A stretch of 64,000 bases of DNA from Rhodanobacter glycinis (GCF_900114325.1 NZ_FOSR01000011.1:44497-108496); one strand, 5' to 3'. Positions 9,641 to 20,181 are shown, counted from the stretch's first letter. Notes: generated by a model from the letters alone, not told the origin. Program-made: numbers and translations.

Positions 9641-10144
9641 ATGAGTCGCTGGCGCCCACCTTCTCCCGGTTCCACCGCGATCATCACCCGCGAGGGTTTC
9701 GAGCGGCTGAAGGCCGAGCTCGACCATCTCTGGCACGTGTTGCGCCCAGAGGTGGTGAAGGCACTTGCCGCCGCCGCCGCCGAAGGCGACCGCTCGGAAA
9801 ACGCCGAATACACCTACCGCAAGAAGCAGCTCGGCGAGATCGATCGTCGCGCACGCTACCTCAGCAAGCGCATCCCCGCACTGAAGGTGGCCGAGGGCGC
9901 ACCGGCCGACCGCGACGCGGTATTTTTCGGCGCTGCCATCACGCTGGAAAACCTCGCCAGCGGCGAGGAAGTCCGCTACCGCATCGTCGGTCCCGACGAG
10001 ACCGACGCCAAGCTGGGCTGGATCAGCATCGACTCGCCGCTGGCCCGCGCGGTGCTGAAGAAGCGCGTCGACGACGAGTTCGAAGCCGAACTGCCTGGCG
10101 GGCGCACGCACTTCCTGATCGTGGATGTGCGCTACGCGGCGTAA
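9641..10144 (+). CDS. greB: transcription elongation factor GreB
   Basis: Rescues backtracked RNA polymerase by stimulating cleavage of the transcript 3' end. 167 residues from ATG 9641 with AAGGACAGG upstream. The N-terminal coiled coil includes the conserved tip sequence [20 protein letters not shown] with its acidic residues, and the C-terminal FKBP-like domain contains [12 protein letters not shown]. The RRARYL pattern and the length distinguish GreB from GreA. Its stop is only six bases from the stop of the convergent ADP-ribosylglycohydrolase gene, leaving no space for a separate terminator. Confidence 0.94.
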   Translation: MSRWRPPSPGSTAIITREGFERLKAELDHLWHVLRPEVVKALAAAAAEGDRSENAEYTYRKKQLGEIDRRARYLSKRIPALKVAEGAPADRDAVFFGAAITLENLASGEEVRYRIVGPDETDAKLGWISIDSPLARAVLKKRVDDEFEAELPGGRTHFLIVDVRYAA

Positions 10145-10150
10145 TCGTCT

Positions 10151-11233
10151 TTACCCGGCCTGTTCCGCCAACGCCTCCGCCAGCGCCAGGTATTCCTCAC
10201 CTTGCTGCAGTCCCGCGATGAAACGCGCAGGGATCGCCTCCAGCCCGCCGATGGCACCGCACAGCGCACCGGTGAGCATGGCGCGCGCCTGATTCTGCCC
10301 GCCTGCGTTCACCGCGTGGAGCACGCCCTGCTCCACATCGCCCTGGAAGCGCGCCGCGAGGTAATAGGCCGCGGGAAACTGGTGATACACCGCGCACGGC
10401 AGGCCATAGACCAGGCTAACCTTCGACGCCGGCTCGATGGAAACACACGGATCGTGCGCAGCACGGGCGATCGAGGAGACCGTGAGCAAGGCATCAGGCG
10501 AAGCGAACTGTCCCGCCTTGAGCGGCGTCTCCGCACCTTGCGGCACGTCCAACTCTCCGCTGGTCACGGCGTGGAACGGCAGCTCGCCGGACTTCACCAT
10601 GCCCATCAAGCGGCCGGACAGGTCCGCATCCAGCGCCACCCCATTCACCAGCTGTCCCAGCACGGCGGCGAAAGCCAGCGTCATCGCGCCCACCGTGGGG
10701 TCGCGCTGGGTCAACGCCACGTTGGCACTCACGTGACGTGCCAGCTGTGCCGGGTCGCCGGCATGACGCAGCGCAATCGCCAACACCCGCTCCGCTGCCT
10801 CGGTGTTGTCCGCCAGTCCCGCCACCTGCCCCCAGGGCAAGCCCGCCCGGCGCTTGCCCCACGCCTCACGAATCGACTGGCTGGTGTAGCCACCCGGCCC
10901 CGCCATCGGCGTGCCGTCCAGCAGCGGAAACAGTTCCTGATCCATCCGCGCGCAGAAATCAGCCTCGTCGTAACCACCGCGCTCCACCAGCGAGCGTGTT
11001 GTCAGCGCGAGGATGAAGCCCGCCTGCGACGATGCGCCTGCGGGCAAACCCTCGTGGTAGCGCCCAGGCTTTGGCGCCGTGTAGTCAGTGATCCACTCGC
11101 CGTAGTCGCGACGCAGCGCGTCCAGGTCGTAGTACCAGTGCGGACCAAGCGCCAATGCGTCGCCGATGAAGGCACCCATCAGGGCGCCCTGGATGCGGTT
11201 TTTCCTTGAAACGGATGACGAAGCGTGTGACAT
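10151..11233 (-). CDS. ADP-ribosylglycohydrolase family protein with altered metal site
   Basis: 360 residues of the ADP-ribosyl-glycohydrolase (DraG/ARH) fold, which normally removes ADP-ribose from proteins or small molecules using two magnesium ions. The N-terminal signature is GAFIGDALALGPHWYYD, of the J1-crystallin/SelJ-like branch rather than the DraG branch. The C-terminal metal motif, where family members carry an aspartate after the glycine pair, here reads NAGGQNQARAMLTGAL, so that acidic ligand is a glutamine. Catalysis as a canonical hydrolase is therefore doubtful. ATG 11233 has AGGTAA upstream. It stands alone. Confidence 0.8.
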   Translation of the reverse strand: MSHASSSVSRKNRIQGALMGAFIGDALALGPHWYYDLDALRRDYGEWITDYTAPKPGRYHEGLPAGASSQAGFILALTTRSLVERGGYDEADFCARMDQELFPLLDGTPMAGPGGYTSQSIREAWGKRRAGLPWGQVAGLADNTEAAERVLAIALRHAGDPAQLARHVSANVALTQRDPTVGAMTLAFAAVLGQLVNGVALDADLSGRLMGMVKSGELPFHAVTSGELDVPQGAETPLKAGQFASPDALLTVSSIARAAHDPCVSIEPASKVSLVYGLPCAVYHQFPAAYYLAARFQGDVEQGVLHAVNAGGQNQARAMLTGALCGAIGGLEAIPARFIAGLQQGEEYLALAEALAEQAG

Positions 11234-11536
11234 GCGGGTTTACCTGCAATGACGAAGCCGGGCCATCGTAACGCCGGTCATGTGAGCACCTCGAAAAGCA
11301 GCTGGCCGGCGACGTCACCACCGATGGGAGCAACTCGTCCACGCACGATGTCGCGTCAGCCGTCTTCCCCGCAGCCCGCTTGCGAAGCGCGCCCGATATG
11401 TTCATCCGTGGAATGCTCAAGCGCGGGCACCCAGGAACGGGGCAGGTTCATTCCCGGCACGATCAAACGGATGCAAGTGAACCTGGCCCTGTTTTGCGGT
11501 GGACTACGACTGATCGATCAGCCGGGCATCACTCGT
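11234..11536. other. intergenic stretch without recognisable feature
   Basis: 303 bases between the ADP-ribosylglycohydrolase start and the stop of the M23 peptidase, both on the minus strand. I see no convincing hairpin, promoter or short gene with a ribosome-binding site. It presumably contains the promoter of the downstream (minus) gene. Confidence 0.5.
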
Positions 11537-12679
11537 CTAAGATTCCGGAAAATCCACGACGGCGCCTGGTGCGGGCATTTCCCCATCTCGACCATGCTCG
11601 GTTTGCGCGGGCAAGGCGCGCCACGTCTTGCCTGCGTCGAAATCATCCAGATCCGGGTAATCGCCAAGCGTTTCATAGCTGGCGATGACGAATGGCAGCC
11701 CTTCGCCAGCCAGCGGAGCAGCGCCGTCACTGACGTGAAAGTGAAGATGGGGCCCGGTCGAGTCACCGCTGAAACCGAGCGCGCCGATGACCTCGCCGCG
11801 ACGCACGTGCTCGCCGACATGCACGCGAATGCTGCCCGGTTGCAGGTGCTCGTAATGCGCGTAGCGGCCACCACCCAGCGCGAGCGACACGAAATTGCCA
11901 CTGCCCTCGCCCAGCGGATGCCGCGGGTTCTTCAGCGTTTTGCTCTCGGGGTAGTCATTGCGCGTGGCGACCACCGTGGCATCGGCCACCGCCAGCACGT
12001 CCTCGCCATAACCGAGCCAATTCCTTGCCACCTGCGCGTTGGAGCGCGCGTGATGCCCACGCCTGTCCAACTTGAACCAGTCGATCGCGAAACGCGCGGG
12101 GATTCGCGCCCGCCCATCCAGCGCGAACATCACCCGGCGATGTCCACGTGGCACGGACGCGTCGTAGATGGCGACCCACGGCCCGCCGCGCAGAGGCGGT
12201 GCAAGGCTCACCGGCGCGCGCCGATCGACCGCAAACGCGCCACCCGTGACCTCGCCAGGTTCCCCCTCGTGCGAGATGGTCCGATACGCCAATCGGTGGA
12301 TCAGCCTACGCGGCACCCGCGCATCAGCGGGCAGCACCACCTCCACGTAGATCACCGCCTGCATGCCGGCCGCCAGGCCTTCGGCACCCGGCGACTTGTC
12401 GGTACCGGCGATCGCCATGCGGGCCACCAGCGCGGGGCCGGCCCAGGAAGCCAGCGGCTTTTCCGTCGCATCCGCATCCAGCACGTCCAGTGCCGACGGC
12501 AGCAGGCTGACGCCGGCATAGTTCGTCACGTGCAGTTCGTAGACCAGTTGTCGGTGCCCATCGACCATCACCGCCATCGGTGCCCAAGGCACCTGCAGGT
12601 CGAACGATTGGCGCGGTGTCGAGGCGCTGGCAGGTGTCCACAAGCACACCAGCAGCATCACCAGGAGAAACCGGATCAT
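11537..12679 (-). CDS. secreted M23-family metallopeptidase-like protein
   Basis: 380 residues from ATG 12679 (GGAG eight bases upstream). A signal peptide (MIRFLLVMLLVCLWTPASAS) predicts export. A beta-rich N-terminal domain of about 200 residues precedes the LytM/M23 domain, recognised by GRYAHYEHLQPGSIRVHVG, GEVIGALGFSGDSTGPHLHF and the zinc-binding HLHFH. The other zinc motif HxxxD is not seen in canonical form; the nearest match is RFAID, with arginine where histidine is expected. It could cleave peptidoglycan cross-links, or be an inactive LytM regulator. It stands alone between two unrelated minus-strand genes. Confidence 0.82.
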   Translation of the reverse strand: MIRFLLVMLLVCLWTPASASTPRQSFDLQVPWAPMAVMVDGHRQLVYELHVTNYAGVSLLPSALDVLDADATEKPLASWAGPALVARMAIAGTDKSPGAEGLAAGMQAVIYVEVVLPADARVPRRLIHRLAYRTISHEGEPGEVTGGAFAVDRRAPVSLAPPLRGGPWVAIYDASVPRGHRRVMFALDGRARIPARFAIDWFKLDRRGHHARSNAQVARNWLGYGEDVLAVADATVVATRNDYPESKTLKNPRHPLGEGSGNFVSLALGGGRYAHYEHLQPGSIRVHVGEHVRRGEVIGALGFSGDSTGPHLHFHVSDGAAPLAGEGLPFVIASYETLGDYPDLDDFDAGKTWRALPAQTEHGRDGEMPAPGAVVDFPES

Positions 12680-12865
12680 CGTTGCATCTCCAGTTGGGGA
12701 CACGCGCCGGCAGGTTGATCCACACCGGCGGCGAGGCGTTTCCACTATCGCGCGAAAACATCTCCGGCATACCTGCCACCAGTCATCTCCTCCGGGTATT
12801 CCGTGGGCCGCCATGCCTCGCACCAGGACATCAAACGGGAGAAATCGCCCGCGTCATTGCTTCGG

Positions 12866-13675
12866 TCACAGCACCGACGCGGGCGGATAGCGTCTCCCGG
12901 CACGCTTCGGCTGATAGCAGATGGTGCTGCGATGGAAGGCTTCGTCGGCATTCGCGGGATGCCAGCCGGGGATACCGGACAGCGGAAGCGGGCGCAGTTC
13001 CAGCGGGTCGTGCAGCAGCGCGCCGGTGGCGATCAGCCCGGCGCAGTGCATGTCGGCGTGCCGGATGTCCGCGTCGCCGGTGGACAGGAACGTCACGGCT
13101 TTCCCTACCAGCAGCTTGTCCGGATTCAACGCAAGTTCCAGCAGTGCATGCCCGAACAGCTCGCAGCGGATCGAGCCATCCAGCCACGCCTGCCGATGCT
13201 GCCAGAACAAGGCGTACCAGTCGTGAGCGTCCCACAAGCGCAGCAGTGCCGGATCGCGCACGACCACGATGACGCCGCCTTCGTCGAAGTGGGTCATCGC
13301 GTATTGGGCGCGCGAGCGCTGCTTTGGCCCCATGCGCACGATCTCGGCCATCTGGCGCAGATTCAATGCCTGCTTCAGCGCCGGATATCGCAGCCACACC
13401 AGCGCGTTGAGCAGGTCGTGCCAGTTGTCCTTGCGGGTGGCGATCCGGCCGTGCTCGGCGATGCGCTGCTCGTAATGCAGGCCATCGGCGAGCAGATCAG
13501 CATCCTGTGCCGCGAAGCGAGTAGACGTCGTGGCCGGCCACAACGCGTTGAGCGCTTCGATCGTGGGCCACGCCTGCCCTTGCAACAGACCGGCATGGTC
13601 CCGCCATGCCGCCAGCGGCAGCCGGTCGAACACCTGCGGGTCGACCGTGCCACGGGCCGGCGCGACATAGCGCAC
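12866..13675 (-). CDS. DUF3025 domain-containing protein
   Basis: 269 residues matching the DUF3025 family as I know it: an N-terminal WPTIEALNALW, a central DNWHDLLNALVWLRYPALK and a C-terminal part ending in a proline-rich W-containing segment (LPLSGIPGWHPAN). The function is unknown and no catalytic motif is obvious. The start is GTG 13675, the only candidate before the rimO stop, five bases away, so it is probably cotranscribed with rimO. No signal peptide or membrane segment is seen. Confidence 0.8.
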   Translation of the reverse strand: MRYVAPARGTVDPQVFDRLPLAAWRDHAGLLQGQAWPTIEALNALWPATTSTRFAAQDADLLADGLHYEQRIAEHGRIATRKDNWHDLLNALVWLRYPALKQALNLRQMAEIVRMGPKQRSRAQYAMTHFDEGGVIVVVRDPALLRLWDAHDWYALFWQHRQAWLDGSIRCELFGHALLELALNPDKLLVGKAVTFLSTGDADIRHADMHCAGLIATGALLHDPLELRPLPLSGIPGWHPANADEAFHRSTICYQPKRAGRRYPPASVL

Positions 13676-13679
13676 GGTC

Positions 13680-15017
13680 TTACACGATCTTGAGCTTGGG
13701 ATGGGCCAGTCGCGCGTGCAGGTCGTGTTCGCTGGCCGCTTCGATCACCACGTCGACGAACTGACCGGGCTTCAGCGCGTGGCCGTCCGCGATCAGCACG
13801 TTGCCATCGATCTCGGGTGCGTCGGCAGCCGAACGCGCAACCGCGCCATCGGCATTCGCCTCATCAACCAGTACGGTCATCGTGCTGCCGATCTTGCGCT
13901 GCAGTTTCGCCGCGGAGATTTCCGCCTGCACTTCCATGAAGCGTTCGAGGCGATCTTCCTTAAGCTCCTCGGAAACCGCACCGGGCAGTTCGTTGGCCTT
14001 GGCGCCGTCCACCGGCGAGTAGGCGAACGCGCCCACGCGATCGAGTTCGGCTTCGCGCAGGAAGTCGAGCAGTTCCTCGAATTCGGCGTCGGTCTCGCCA
14101 GGGAAGCCGACGATGAAGGTGCTGCGGATGGTGAGGTTCGGAACCTGCTTGCGCCAGTTGCGGATGCGCTCCAGCGTCTTGTCGATGTTGCCGGGGCGTT
14201 TCATCAGTTTCAGGATGCGCGGGCTGGCGTGCTGGAACGGGATGTCCAGGTACGGCAGGATCTTGCCGGCGGCCATCAGCGGCATCAGTTCGTCCACGTG
14301 CGGGTACGGGTAGACGTAGTGCAGGCGCACCCACACGCCCAGCTCCGACAAGCCTTCGCACAGTTCGGTCATGCGCGTGCGGTACGACTTGCCGTGCCAT
14401 TCGTGCTCGGCGTATTTCACGTCGACACCGTAGGCGCTGGTGTCCTGCGAGATCACCAGCAGTTCCTTCACACCGCCCTTGACCAGCTTTTCGGCCTCGA
14501 CCAGCACCTCGTCGACCGGGCGCGAGACCAGGTTGCCGCGCATCGACGGGATGATGCAGAAACTGCAGCGGTGATTGCAGCCTTCGGAAATCTTCAGGTA
14601 GGCGTAGTGCTTCGGGGTGAGCTTGACGCCCGTGTCCGGCACGATGTCCAGGAACTTGTTGCGCTTCGGCGGCAGCACGTCGTGTACCGCGTGCATCACG
14701 CTGGCGTAATCCTGCGGCCCACTGATCGACAGCACGTCGGGATAGGCTTCGCGAATCAGGTCCGCGCGCTTGCCCAGGCAACCGGTGACGATCACCTTGC
14801 CGTTCTCGTTGAGTGCGGTGCCGATCGAATCCAGCGACTCCTGCACCGCTGCGTCGATGAAACCGCAGGTGTTCACCACCACCGCGTCGGCCTCGTTGTA
14901 GCTCGGCACGATCTGGTAGCCCTCGACCTTGAGCTGGGTGAGGATGCGCTCGGAATCCACCAGAGCCTTGGGGCAGCCAAGGCTGACGAAACCGATCTTC
15001 TGCGAAGCCTGGGACAT
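13680..15017 (-). CDS. rimO: ribosomal protein uS12 (S12) methylthiotransferase RimO
   Basis: Radical-SAM enzyme that methylthiolates an aspartate of 30S protein S12. 445 residues, the usual length. The N-terminal UPF0004 domain carries the first cluster cysteines ([27 protein letters not shown]). The radical-SAM cluster motif is CNHRCSFC, preceded by YAYLKISEG, and a TRAM domain lies at the C-terminus. The SLGCPKNLVDSE-like signature separates RimO from MiaB. ATG 15017 has no strong ribosome-binding site. Confidence 0.96.
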   Translation of the reverse strand: MSQASQKIGFVSLGCPKALVDSERILTQLKVEGYQIVPSYNEADAVVVNTCGFIDAAVQESLDSIGTALNENGKVIVTGCLGKRADLIREAYPDVLSISGPQDYASVMHAVHDVLPPKRNKFLDIVPDTGVKLTPKHYAYLKISEGCNHRCSFCIIPSMRGNLVSRPVDEVLVEAEKLVKGGVKELLVISQDTSAYGVDVKYAEHEWHGKSYRTRMTELCEGLSELGVWVRLHYVYPYPHVDELMPLMAAGKILPYLDIPFQHASPRILKLMKRPGNIDKTLERIRNWRKQVPNLTIRSTFIVGFPGETDAEFEELLDFLREAELDRVGAFAYSPVDGAKANELPGAVSEELKEDRLERFMEVQAEISAAKLQRKIGSTMTVLVDEANADGAVARSAADAPEIDGNVLIADGHALKPGQFVDVVIEAASEHDLHARLAHPKLKIV

Positions 15018-15244
15018 GGGCGGGCTTTACCGTGAAAACGAGTGGGAACAGGCAATTATACGGAATCGACGTCTGCGGGGCCGGCTCCATCGCCGAAACC
15101 CGATGATTTCACGGGCAATCGCCTGCGCCATTCGCCGTGCCCCACTGCCCGGGAGCCCATCGTCTGGCCTGAAAAAAATCGACCTTCGGTCCATTTCTGC
15201 CGCCCACGCTCCTAGAATCACCCTACCCCCACAGGAGCATCGCC

Positions 15245-15925
15245 ATGGGCCAGCACATCAACATTCCGACCTCTCGCACCCGGTGCATCGGCGGTTATCT
15301 GGCGCAAGCCGAGGGCCAGCCGAAAGGCGGCGTGGTGCTGATCCAGGAAATCTACGGCGTCACCCAACATATCCGCGACGTGGCCGATCGCCTTGCCGCC
15401 GCCGGCTATACGACGATCGCGCCGGCCTTCTTCGATCATCTGGAAGCGTGGCTGGAACTGGACTATGACGAAGTCGGCACGGCGCGCGGCAAGGGCCTGG
15501 TAGCCGAGCTGGGGCTGGATCACCCATTGGAGGACGTGGCCAGTGCGGCCGAAGCCATCGCCTCGTCCGGCAAGATCGGCACGGTGGGCTTTTGCTGGGG
15601 CGGCACGGTGGCGTTGCTGGCCGCGATGAAACTCGGCCTGCCGTCGGTGAGCTATTACGGCGCCCGCAACCTGTCGCTGCTGGGCAAGAATCCGAAGGCG
15701 CCCGTGATGTTCCACTTCGGCGAGAACGACCAGTCGATTCCACCTGAGGCCGTGGCCAAACATCGCGAACTGCTGCCCGAGTCGGCGGAAATCTTCACCT
15801 ATCCCGGTGCCGGCCACGCCTTCAACCGCAATGTGCCGGGCGACAAGCACTATCACGAGGCCAGTGCCAAGCTGGCCTGGGAGCGCACGCTGGGTTTCCT
15901 CGACAAGCACCTGGCCAACGCATGA
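15245..15925 (+). CDS. dienelactone hydrolase family protein
   Basis: 226-residue alpha/beta hydrolase of the dienelactone hydrolase family. The catalytic triad is visible: Cys in GFCWGG (about residue 118), Asp in GENDQS and His in GAGHAFN. Such enzymes open lactones such as 4-carboxymethylenebut-2-en-4-olide, but many relatives are general detoxifying hydrolases, and no aromatic-degradation genes are near by. ATG 15245 has AGGAG at a good distance, and TAGAAT about 30 bases upstream of the start could be a -10 box. Its stop overlaps the start of the HIT gene (ATGA). Confidence 0.88.
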   Translation: MGQHINIPTSRTRCIGGYLAQAEGQPKGGVVLIQEIYGVTQHIRDVADRLAAAGYTTIAPAFFDHLEAWLELDYDEVGTARGKGLVAELGLDHPLEDVASAAEAIASSGKIGTVGFCWGGTVALLAAMKLGLPSVSYYGARNLSLLGKNPKAPVMFHFGENDQSIPPEAVAKHRELLPESAEIFTYPGAGHAFNRNVPGDKHYHEASAKLAWERTLGFLDKHLANA

Positions 15926-16344
15926 GCGAGACCGCCTTCACCCTCGACCCGCGCCTGCAGGGCGACACCCGTCCGGTGATCTCGCTGCCCTTGTGCAACG
16001 TATTGTTGATGAACGACGCGCGCTTTCCATGGCTGATCCTGGTGCCGCGCCAGGCTGGCAAGTCGGAAATTGCCGATCTGTCCGAAGCGGACCAGGCCCG
16101 CTTGTGGCAGGAAGTGAACAAGGCCGGTGCGGCACTGCGTGCCACGGCCCGATGCGACAAGCTCAACATCGGTGCATTGGGCAATATCGTGCGGCAGTTG
16201 CATGTGCATGTCGTCGCCCGATGCGATGGCGATGCGGCATGGCCCGGGCCGGTGTGGGGCAGCGGGCACGCGCTGCCTTATGACGACGCCGAGCGCCGTG
16301 GCCGCATCGAAAACCTGCGTGCCGCGCTGACGGCCACGCACTGA
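15922..16344 (+). CDS. HIT-domain nucleotide-binding protein
   Basis: 140 residues of the histidine-triad family, with the triad in QLHVHVVAR near residue 92. HIT proteins hydrolyse or transfer nucleotidyl groups from AMP-lysine, AppppA-like or sugar-nucleotide substrates. The N-terminal DTRPVISLPLCNVLLMND and the PWLILVPR segment are typical of a short proteobacterial HIT branch. It overlaps the hydrolase gene by ATGA and is followed by a strong hairpin, so the two form a two-gene operon. The substrate is unknown. Confidence 0.9.
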   Translation: MSETAFTLDPRLQGDTRPVISLPLCNVLLMNDARFPWLILVPRQAGKSEIADLSEADQARLWQEVNKAGAALRATARCDKLNIGALGNIVRQLHVHVVARCDGDAAWPGPVWGSGHALPYDDAERRGRIENLRAALTATH

Positions 16345-16362
16345 ATCACGCCACTGCACATG

Positions 16363-16393
16363 AAAAACGCCTGCATGAACCATGCAGGCGTTT
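16363..16393. terminator. bidirectional rho-independent terminator
   Basis: A perfect 13-bp stem AAACGCCTGCATG (16365-16377) with loop AAC and its complement (16381-16393). Read on the minus strand it ends in five T residues and would stop the lipoprotein gene. Read on the plus strand it follows the HIT gene. Confidence 0.88.
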
Positions 16394-16453
16394 GCTTGTT
16401 CCGCCCGGTTGACGCCGGGCCGTCAGCCCAGGCGCCAGAACCGGGTCATGGCC

Positions 16454-16960
16454 TCAATAGCCGCCGCGCTGGCCGGCCTGCTCCACGCTGTCGCAACCTG
16501 CCGCGCTCTTGCACTTCTGGCCATCATCCTGCTTCACCGGCGCATGGTATTCCTGCAGCGCGCGCGCCTTGGTCTCGACCGGATTGATCTTCTTCAGCGT
16601 ACCGCCGTCGTCGTAGTACACGGCAAAGCCGTAGTCGAGCACCATGCGGGCCATGTACTGCAGGTGCTGCTTGCGAATCTTCGAGTCATCACTGCGCACC
16701 AGCAACACGGTCTTCGGCAGTTTGCCGATGTCCTTCTCGTAGGCGAAATGGCTGCCCAGGTCGATCGAGGAGAGCACCGCGCCATCCAGCATGAACTGGC
16801 CGCTCTTGTAGGCCTCCACGGTGACATCGAACTTCTTTTCGACCTTCGCCATGTCGGCCGGGCTCTTGGTGCTGCCACGATGGCAACCGGCCAGAACCAG
16901 CAGGCTGCCCAACATCAGCGCAGCGGTGGCGCGGCTCAGCAGCGTGGAAAAACGGGTCAT
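16454..16960 (-). CDS. predicted lipoprotein of unknown function
   Basis: 168 residues from ATG 16960 (GGAG upstream; a start five codons earlier is less likely). The signal peptide ends in a lipobox LVLAGC, so the mature protein is lipid-anchored at Cys26. The mature part is small and charged, with a region containing KFDVTVEAYKSGQFMLDGAV and LPKTVLLVRSDDSKIRKQHL, which may form an alpha/beta fold similar to ExbD/TolR-like periplasmic domains; this is only an impression. The tail contains the pair CKSAAGC. It lies beside dcd with 91 bases between. Confidence 0.7.
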   Translation of the reverse strand: MTRFSTLLSRATAALMLGSLLVLAGCHRGSTKSPADMAKVEKKFDVTVEAYKSGQFMLDGAVLSSIDLGSHFAYEKDIGKLPKTVLLVRSDDSKIRKQHLQYMARMVLDYGFAVYYDDGGTLKKINPVETKARALQEYHAPVKQDDGQKCKSAAGCDSVEQAGQRGGY

Positions 16961-17051
16961 GCGGGTCTCCTGCATCTAGCGATGGCCCGACGGAGTGTAG
17001 CGCCGGGCCAGTGGGGTGGCGGACGTCACGGCGACGCCTGCCAACAATCGT

Positions 17052-17621
17052 TCAGGTACGCGGCAGGGTGACGCCCTGCTGGCCCTGGTATTTGCCGGCG
17101 CGATCCTTGTAACTGGTTTCGCACGGCTCGTCGGATTCGAAGAACAGCATCTGCGCCACGCCTTCGTTGGCGTAGATCTTGGCCGGCAGCGGCGTGGTGT
17201 TGGAGAACTCCAGCGTCACGTGGCCTTCCCACTCCGGCTCCAGCGGGGTCACATTGACGATGATGCCGCAGCGCGCATAGGTGCTTTTGCCCAGGCACAC
17301 CACCAGCACGTCGCGCGGGATGCGAAAATACTCCACCGTACGCGCCAGCGCGAACGAGTTGGGCGGGATGATGCACACGTCCGACTCCACGTCCACGAAG
17401 CTGTTCGGATCGAACGCCTTCGGGTCGACAATGGTGGAGTTGATGTTGGTGAAAATCTTGAATTCGCGCGCACAGCGCACGTCGTAACCATAGCTGGACG
17501 TGCCCCAGGACACGGCACGACTGCCGTCATCGCGACGCTTCATCTGGCCCGGCTCGAACGGCTCGATCATGCCGCGGCCCTCGGCCATGCGGCGAATCCA
17601 CTTGTCGGACTTGATGCTCAC
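17052..17621 (-). CDS. dcd: dCTP deaminase
   Basis: Deaminates dCTP to dUTP, feeding thymidylate synthesis; cytoplasmic trimer. 189 residues, the usual length, when started at GTG 17621, which has GGAG at the right distance and gives the conserved [14 protein letters not shown]-terminus. The extra 20 residues upstream in the frame are not conserved. The active-site region around [17 protein letters not shown] contains the catalytic glutamate, and [13 protein letters not shown] is the family signature. Confidence 0.95.
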   Translation of the reverse strand: MSIKSDKWIRRMAEGRGMIEPFEPGQMKRRDDGSRAVSWGTSSYGYDVRCAREFKIFTNINSTIVDPKAFDPNSFVDVESDVCIIPPNSFALARTVEYFRIPRDVLVVCLGKSTYARCGIIVNVTPLEPEWEGHVTLEFSNTTPLPAKIYANEGVAQMLFFESDEPCETSYKDRAGKYQGQQGVTLPRT

Positions 17622-17723
17622 GCGGACTCCGGTCGGTAGCGGTGCGCCGGACAGGCCGGCCGCAAAGCAGCAAAAATACATGGTCGGGGCATCCCCACGC
17701 CAGCCGAGGAGCCACGCTCGCCC

Positions 17724-17795
17724 GCAGGAGCCCGCTCACGGCGATGCTTTTTCGATTTCCGCAAGATAGTGCATCGCCCGCGAGCGGGTTCCTAC
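17724..17795. repeat. REP-like inverted pair (GTAGGAACCCGCTCGCGGGC family)
   Basis: Left arm 17724-17747 and right arm 17771-17795 are imperfect reverse complements sharing GAGCCCGCTC...GCGATGC. Each arm has an internal CCCGC/GCGGG palindrome. It resembles, but is distinct from, the element at 9508. The right arm runs into the 3' end of the FMN reductase gene and supplies its TAG stop (17792-17794). Confidence 0.82.
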
Positions 17796-18333
17796 CGTTC
17801 GGGCGGAATGCCGGCCAGGACATCCAGCGCGGCCTGCAATTCCGCGCAGCGGTCCGTGCTGGCCAATACCTGATCTGCCGTGCAGCCGGCCCCGGGCAAC
17901 GCCACGGGCACGGGTGCCGGGGCCAGCAAGCAGGCGGACATGGTGCGCAGAATCTCGGCCAGCGCCTCCTGCGCGTGCGTCGAGCCGCGCGCCGACGTGT
18001 TCAGCAGCAGCACCGGCTTGCCGGGAAACTCCAGGCTGCCGACCAGCCAGTCCAGCAGGTTCTTGAAGGCGCCGGGCACGCCGTGCGCGTATTCGGGGCA
18101 GGCGACCAGCAGCGCATCGGCCCGGCCCACCACCTCGCGCAGTACCAACACGGCGGTTGGCAACGGGTCGCGTTCGTCGTCGGGGTTGAACAGCGGCAAC
18201 GCGGCAAGGCCGTCGTACGGCAACAGTTCCAGCGATGGCGGCGCCAACTGCCGCGCCGCCTCCAGTGCCGCGCGATTGGACGAAACCCGACGCAGACTGC
18301 CGCACAGGCACAGCACGCGCCGGGTCGCCGTCG

Positions 18334-18337
<4 letters not shown>
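17792..18337 (-). CDS. NADPH-dependent FMN reductase family protein
   Basis: 181-residue flavodoxin-like reductase. The FMN-phosphate loop is CGSLRRVSSN near residues 12-21 and the second motif PEYAHGVPGAFKNLLDW binds the flavin ring; both are classic for the chromate/quinone reductase (ChrR/ArsH-like) family. It probably reduces FMN or quinones with NADPH. The start overlaps the stop of mrp by ATGA, so it is translated with mrp. The stop codon lies inside a REP-like element. Confidence 0.87.
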
Positions 18338-19428
<1,091 letters not shown>

Positions 19429-19605
19429 CGTGCTTGCAAACCTTGAACCATGGGGAATCCGCGCATTATGCCAGCCCGCCCCACCACCCCGTCCTGATGC
19501 AGGTCAGCCGGCCAAATGACTCGATGGCGCATTGCAGCTTGACGGCCTCGCAAGGTCCCGGCAGGCTCGAACCATACGCTTTCGTACGGGAGGAGGACCC
19601 CCACC

Positions 19606-20070
19606 ATGAAGCCGATGTTCCGATTCGCGATCGCTACCAGCCTGTTGCTTGCCGCCGGCAGCGCCTTTGCCGCCAGCGACACCCCGGTCGGCACCTGGAA
19701 ACAGGTGGACGACGTTTCCGGAAAAGTCACCTCGATCCTGCAGATCACCGACAACCAGGGCCAGCTCGAGGCCAAGGTACTCAAGGTGCTGAACATGACG
19801 CCCGAGCAGATCGCGCGCGACGGCGAACACCCCCGCTGCACCAAGTGCGACGGTGACCGCCACAACCAGCCCATCGAAGGCATGACCATCATGTGGGGTG
19901 TCAGCAAGGATGGCGACGTGTGGGACGGCGGCCACATCCTCGACCCCAAGAGCGGCAAGACCTACAAGGTGAAGCTGACCCTTGAGGACGGCGGCCAGAA
20001 GCTCGACGTGCACGGTTACATCGGCTTCTCGCTGTTCGGCCGCAGCCAGACCTGGACCCGCCAGGACTGA
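19606..20070 (+). CDS. DUF2147 domain-containing secreted protein
   Basis: 154 residues with a clear signal peptide (MKPMFRFAIATSLLLAAGSAFA). The mature part starts with the DUF2147 opening SDTPVGTWKQVDD and has the conserved pattern of TKCDGDRHNQPIEGMTIMWG and WDGGHILDPKSGKTYKVKL, typical of this small periplasmic beta-barrel-like family. The function is unknown. A GGAGGAGG ribosome-binding site precedes ATG 19606. The cysteine pair CTKC may form a disulfide. It stands alone and is followed by a strong hairpin. Confidence 0.9.
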   Translation: MKPMFRFAIATSLLLAAGSAFAASDTPVGTWKQVDDVSGKVTSILQITDNQGQLEAKVLKVLNMTPEQIARDGEHPRCTKCDGDRHNQPIEGMTIMWGVSKDGDVWDGGHILDPKSGKTYKVKLTLEDGGQKLDVHGYIGFSLFGRSQTWTRQD

Positions 20071-20088
20071 TCCGAAAGCTTTGCATGC

Positions 20089-20122
20089 ACGATGCCCGGG
20101 TTGGTTCCAGCCCGGGCATCGT
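20089..20122. terminator. hairpin terminator between convergent genes
   Basis: A 16-bp stem (20089-20104 with 20107-20122, one G-T position) of ACGATGCCCGGG type, followed by CGTTT. It lies between DUF2147 and the convergent DeoR gene. Confidence 0.75.
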
Positions 20123-20181
20123 CGTTTCGGGAATGACATGTCCGGTTGACAGCGGCAGCGCCAGCCCCGGCGAAACCCGGC

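Noticed and set aside
7861..9813. 650-codon open frame on the minus strand across the HerA-like gene
   Set aside because: No motif, spans the intergenic REP pair and the start of greB; shadow of the plus-strand gene.
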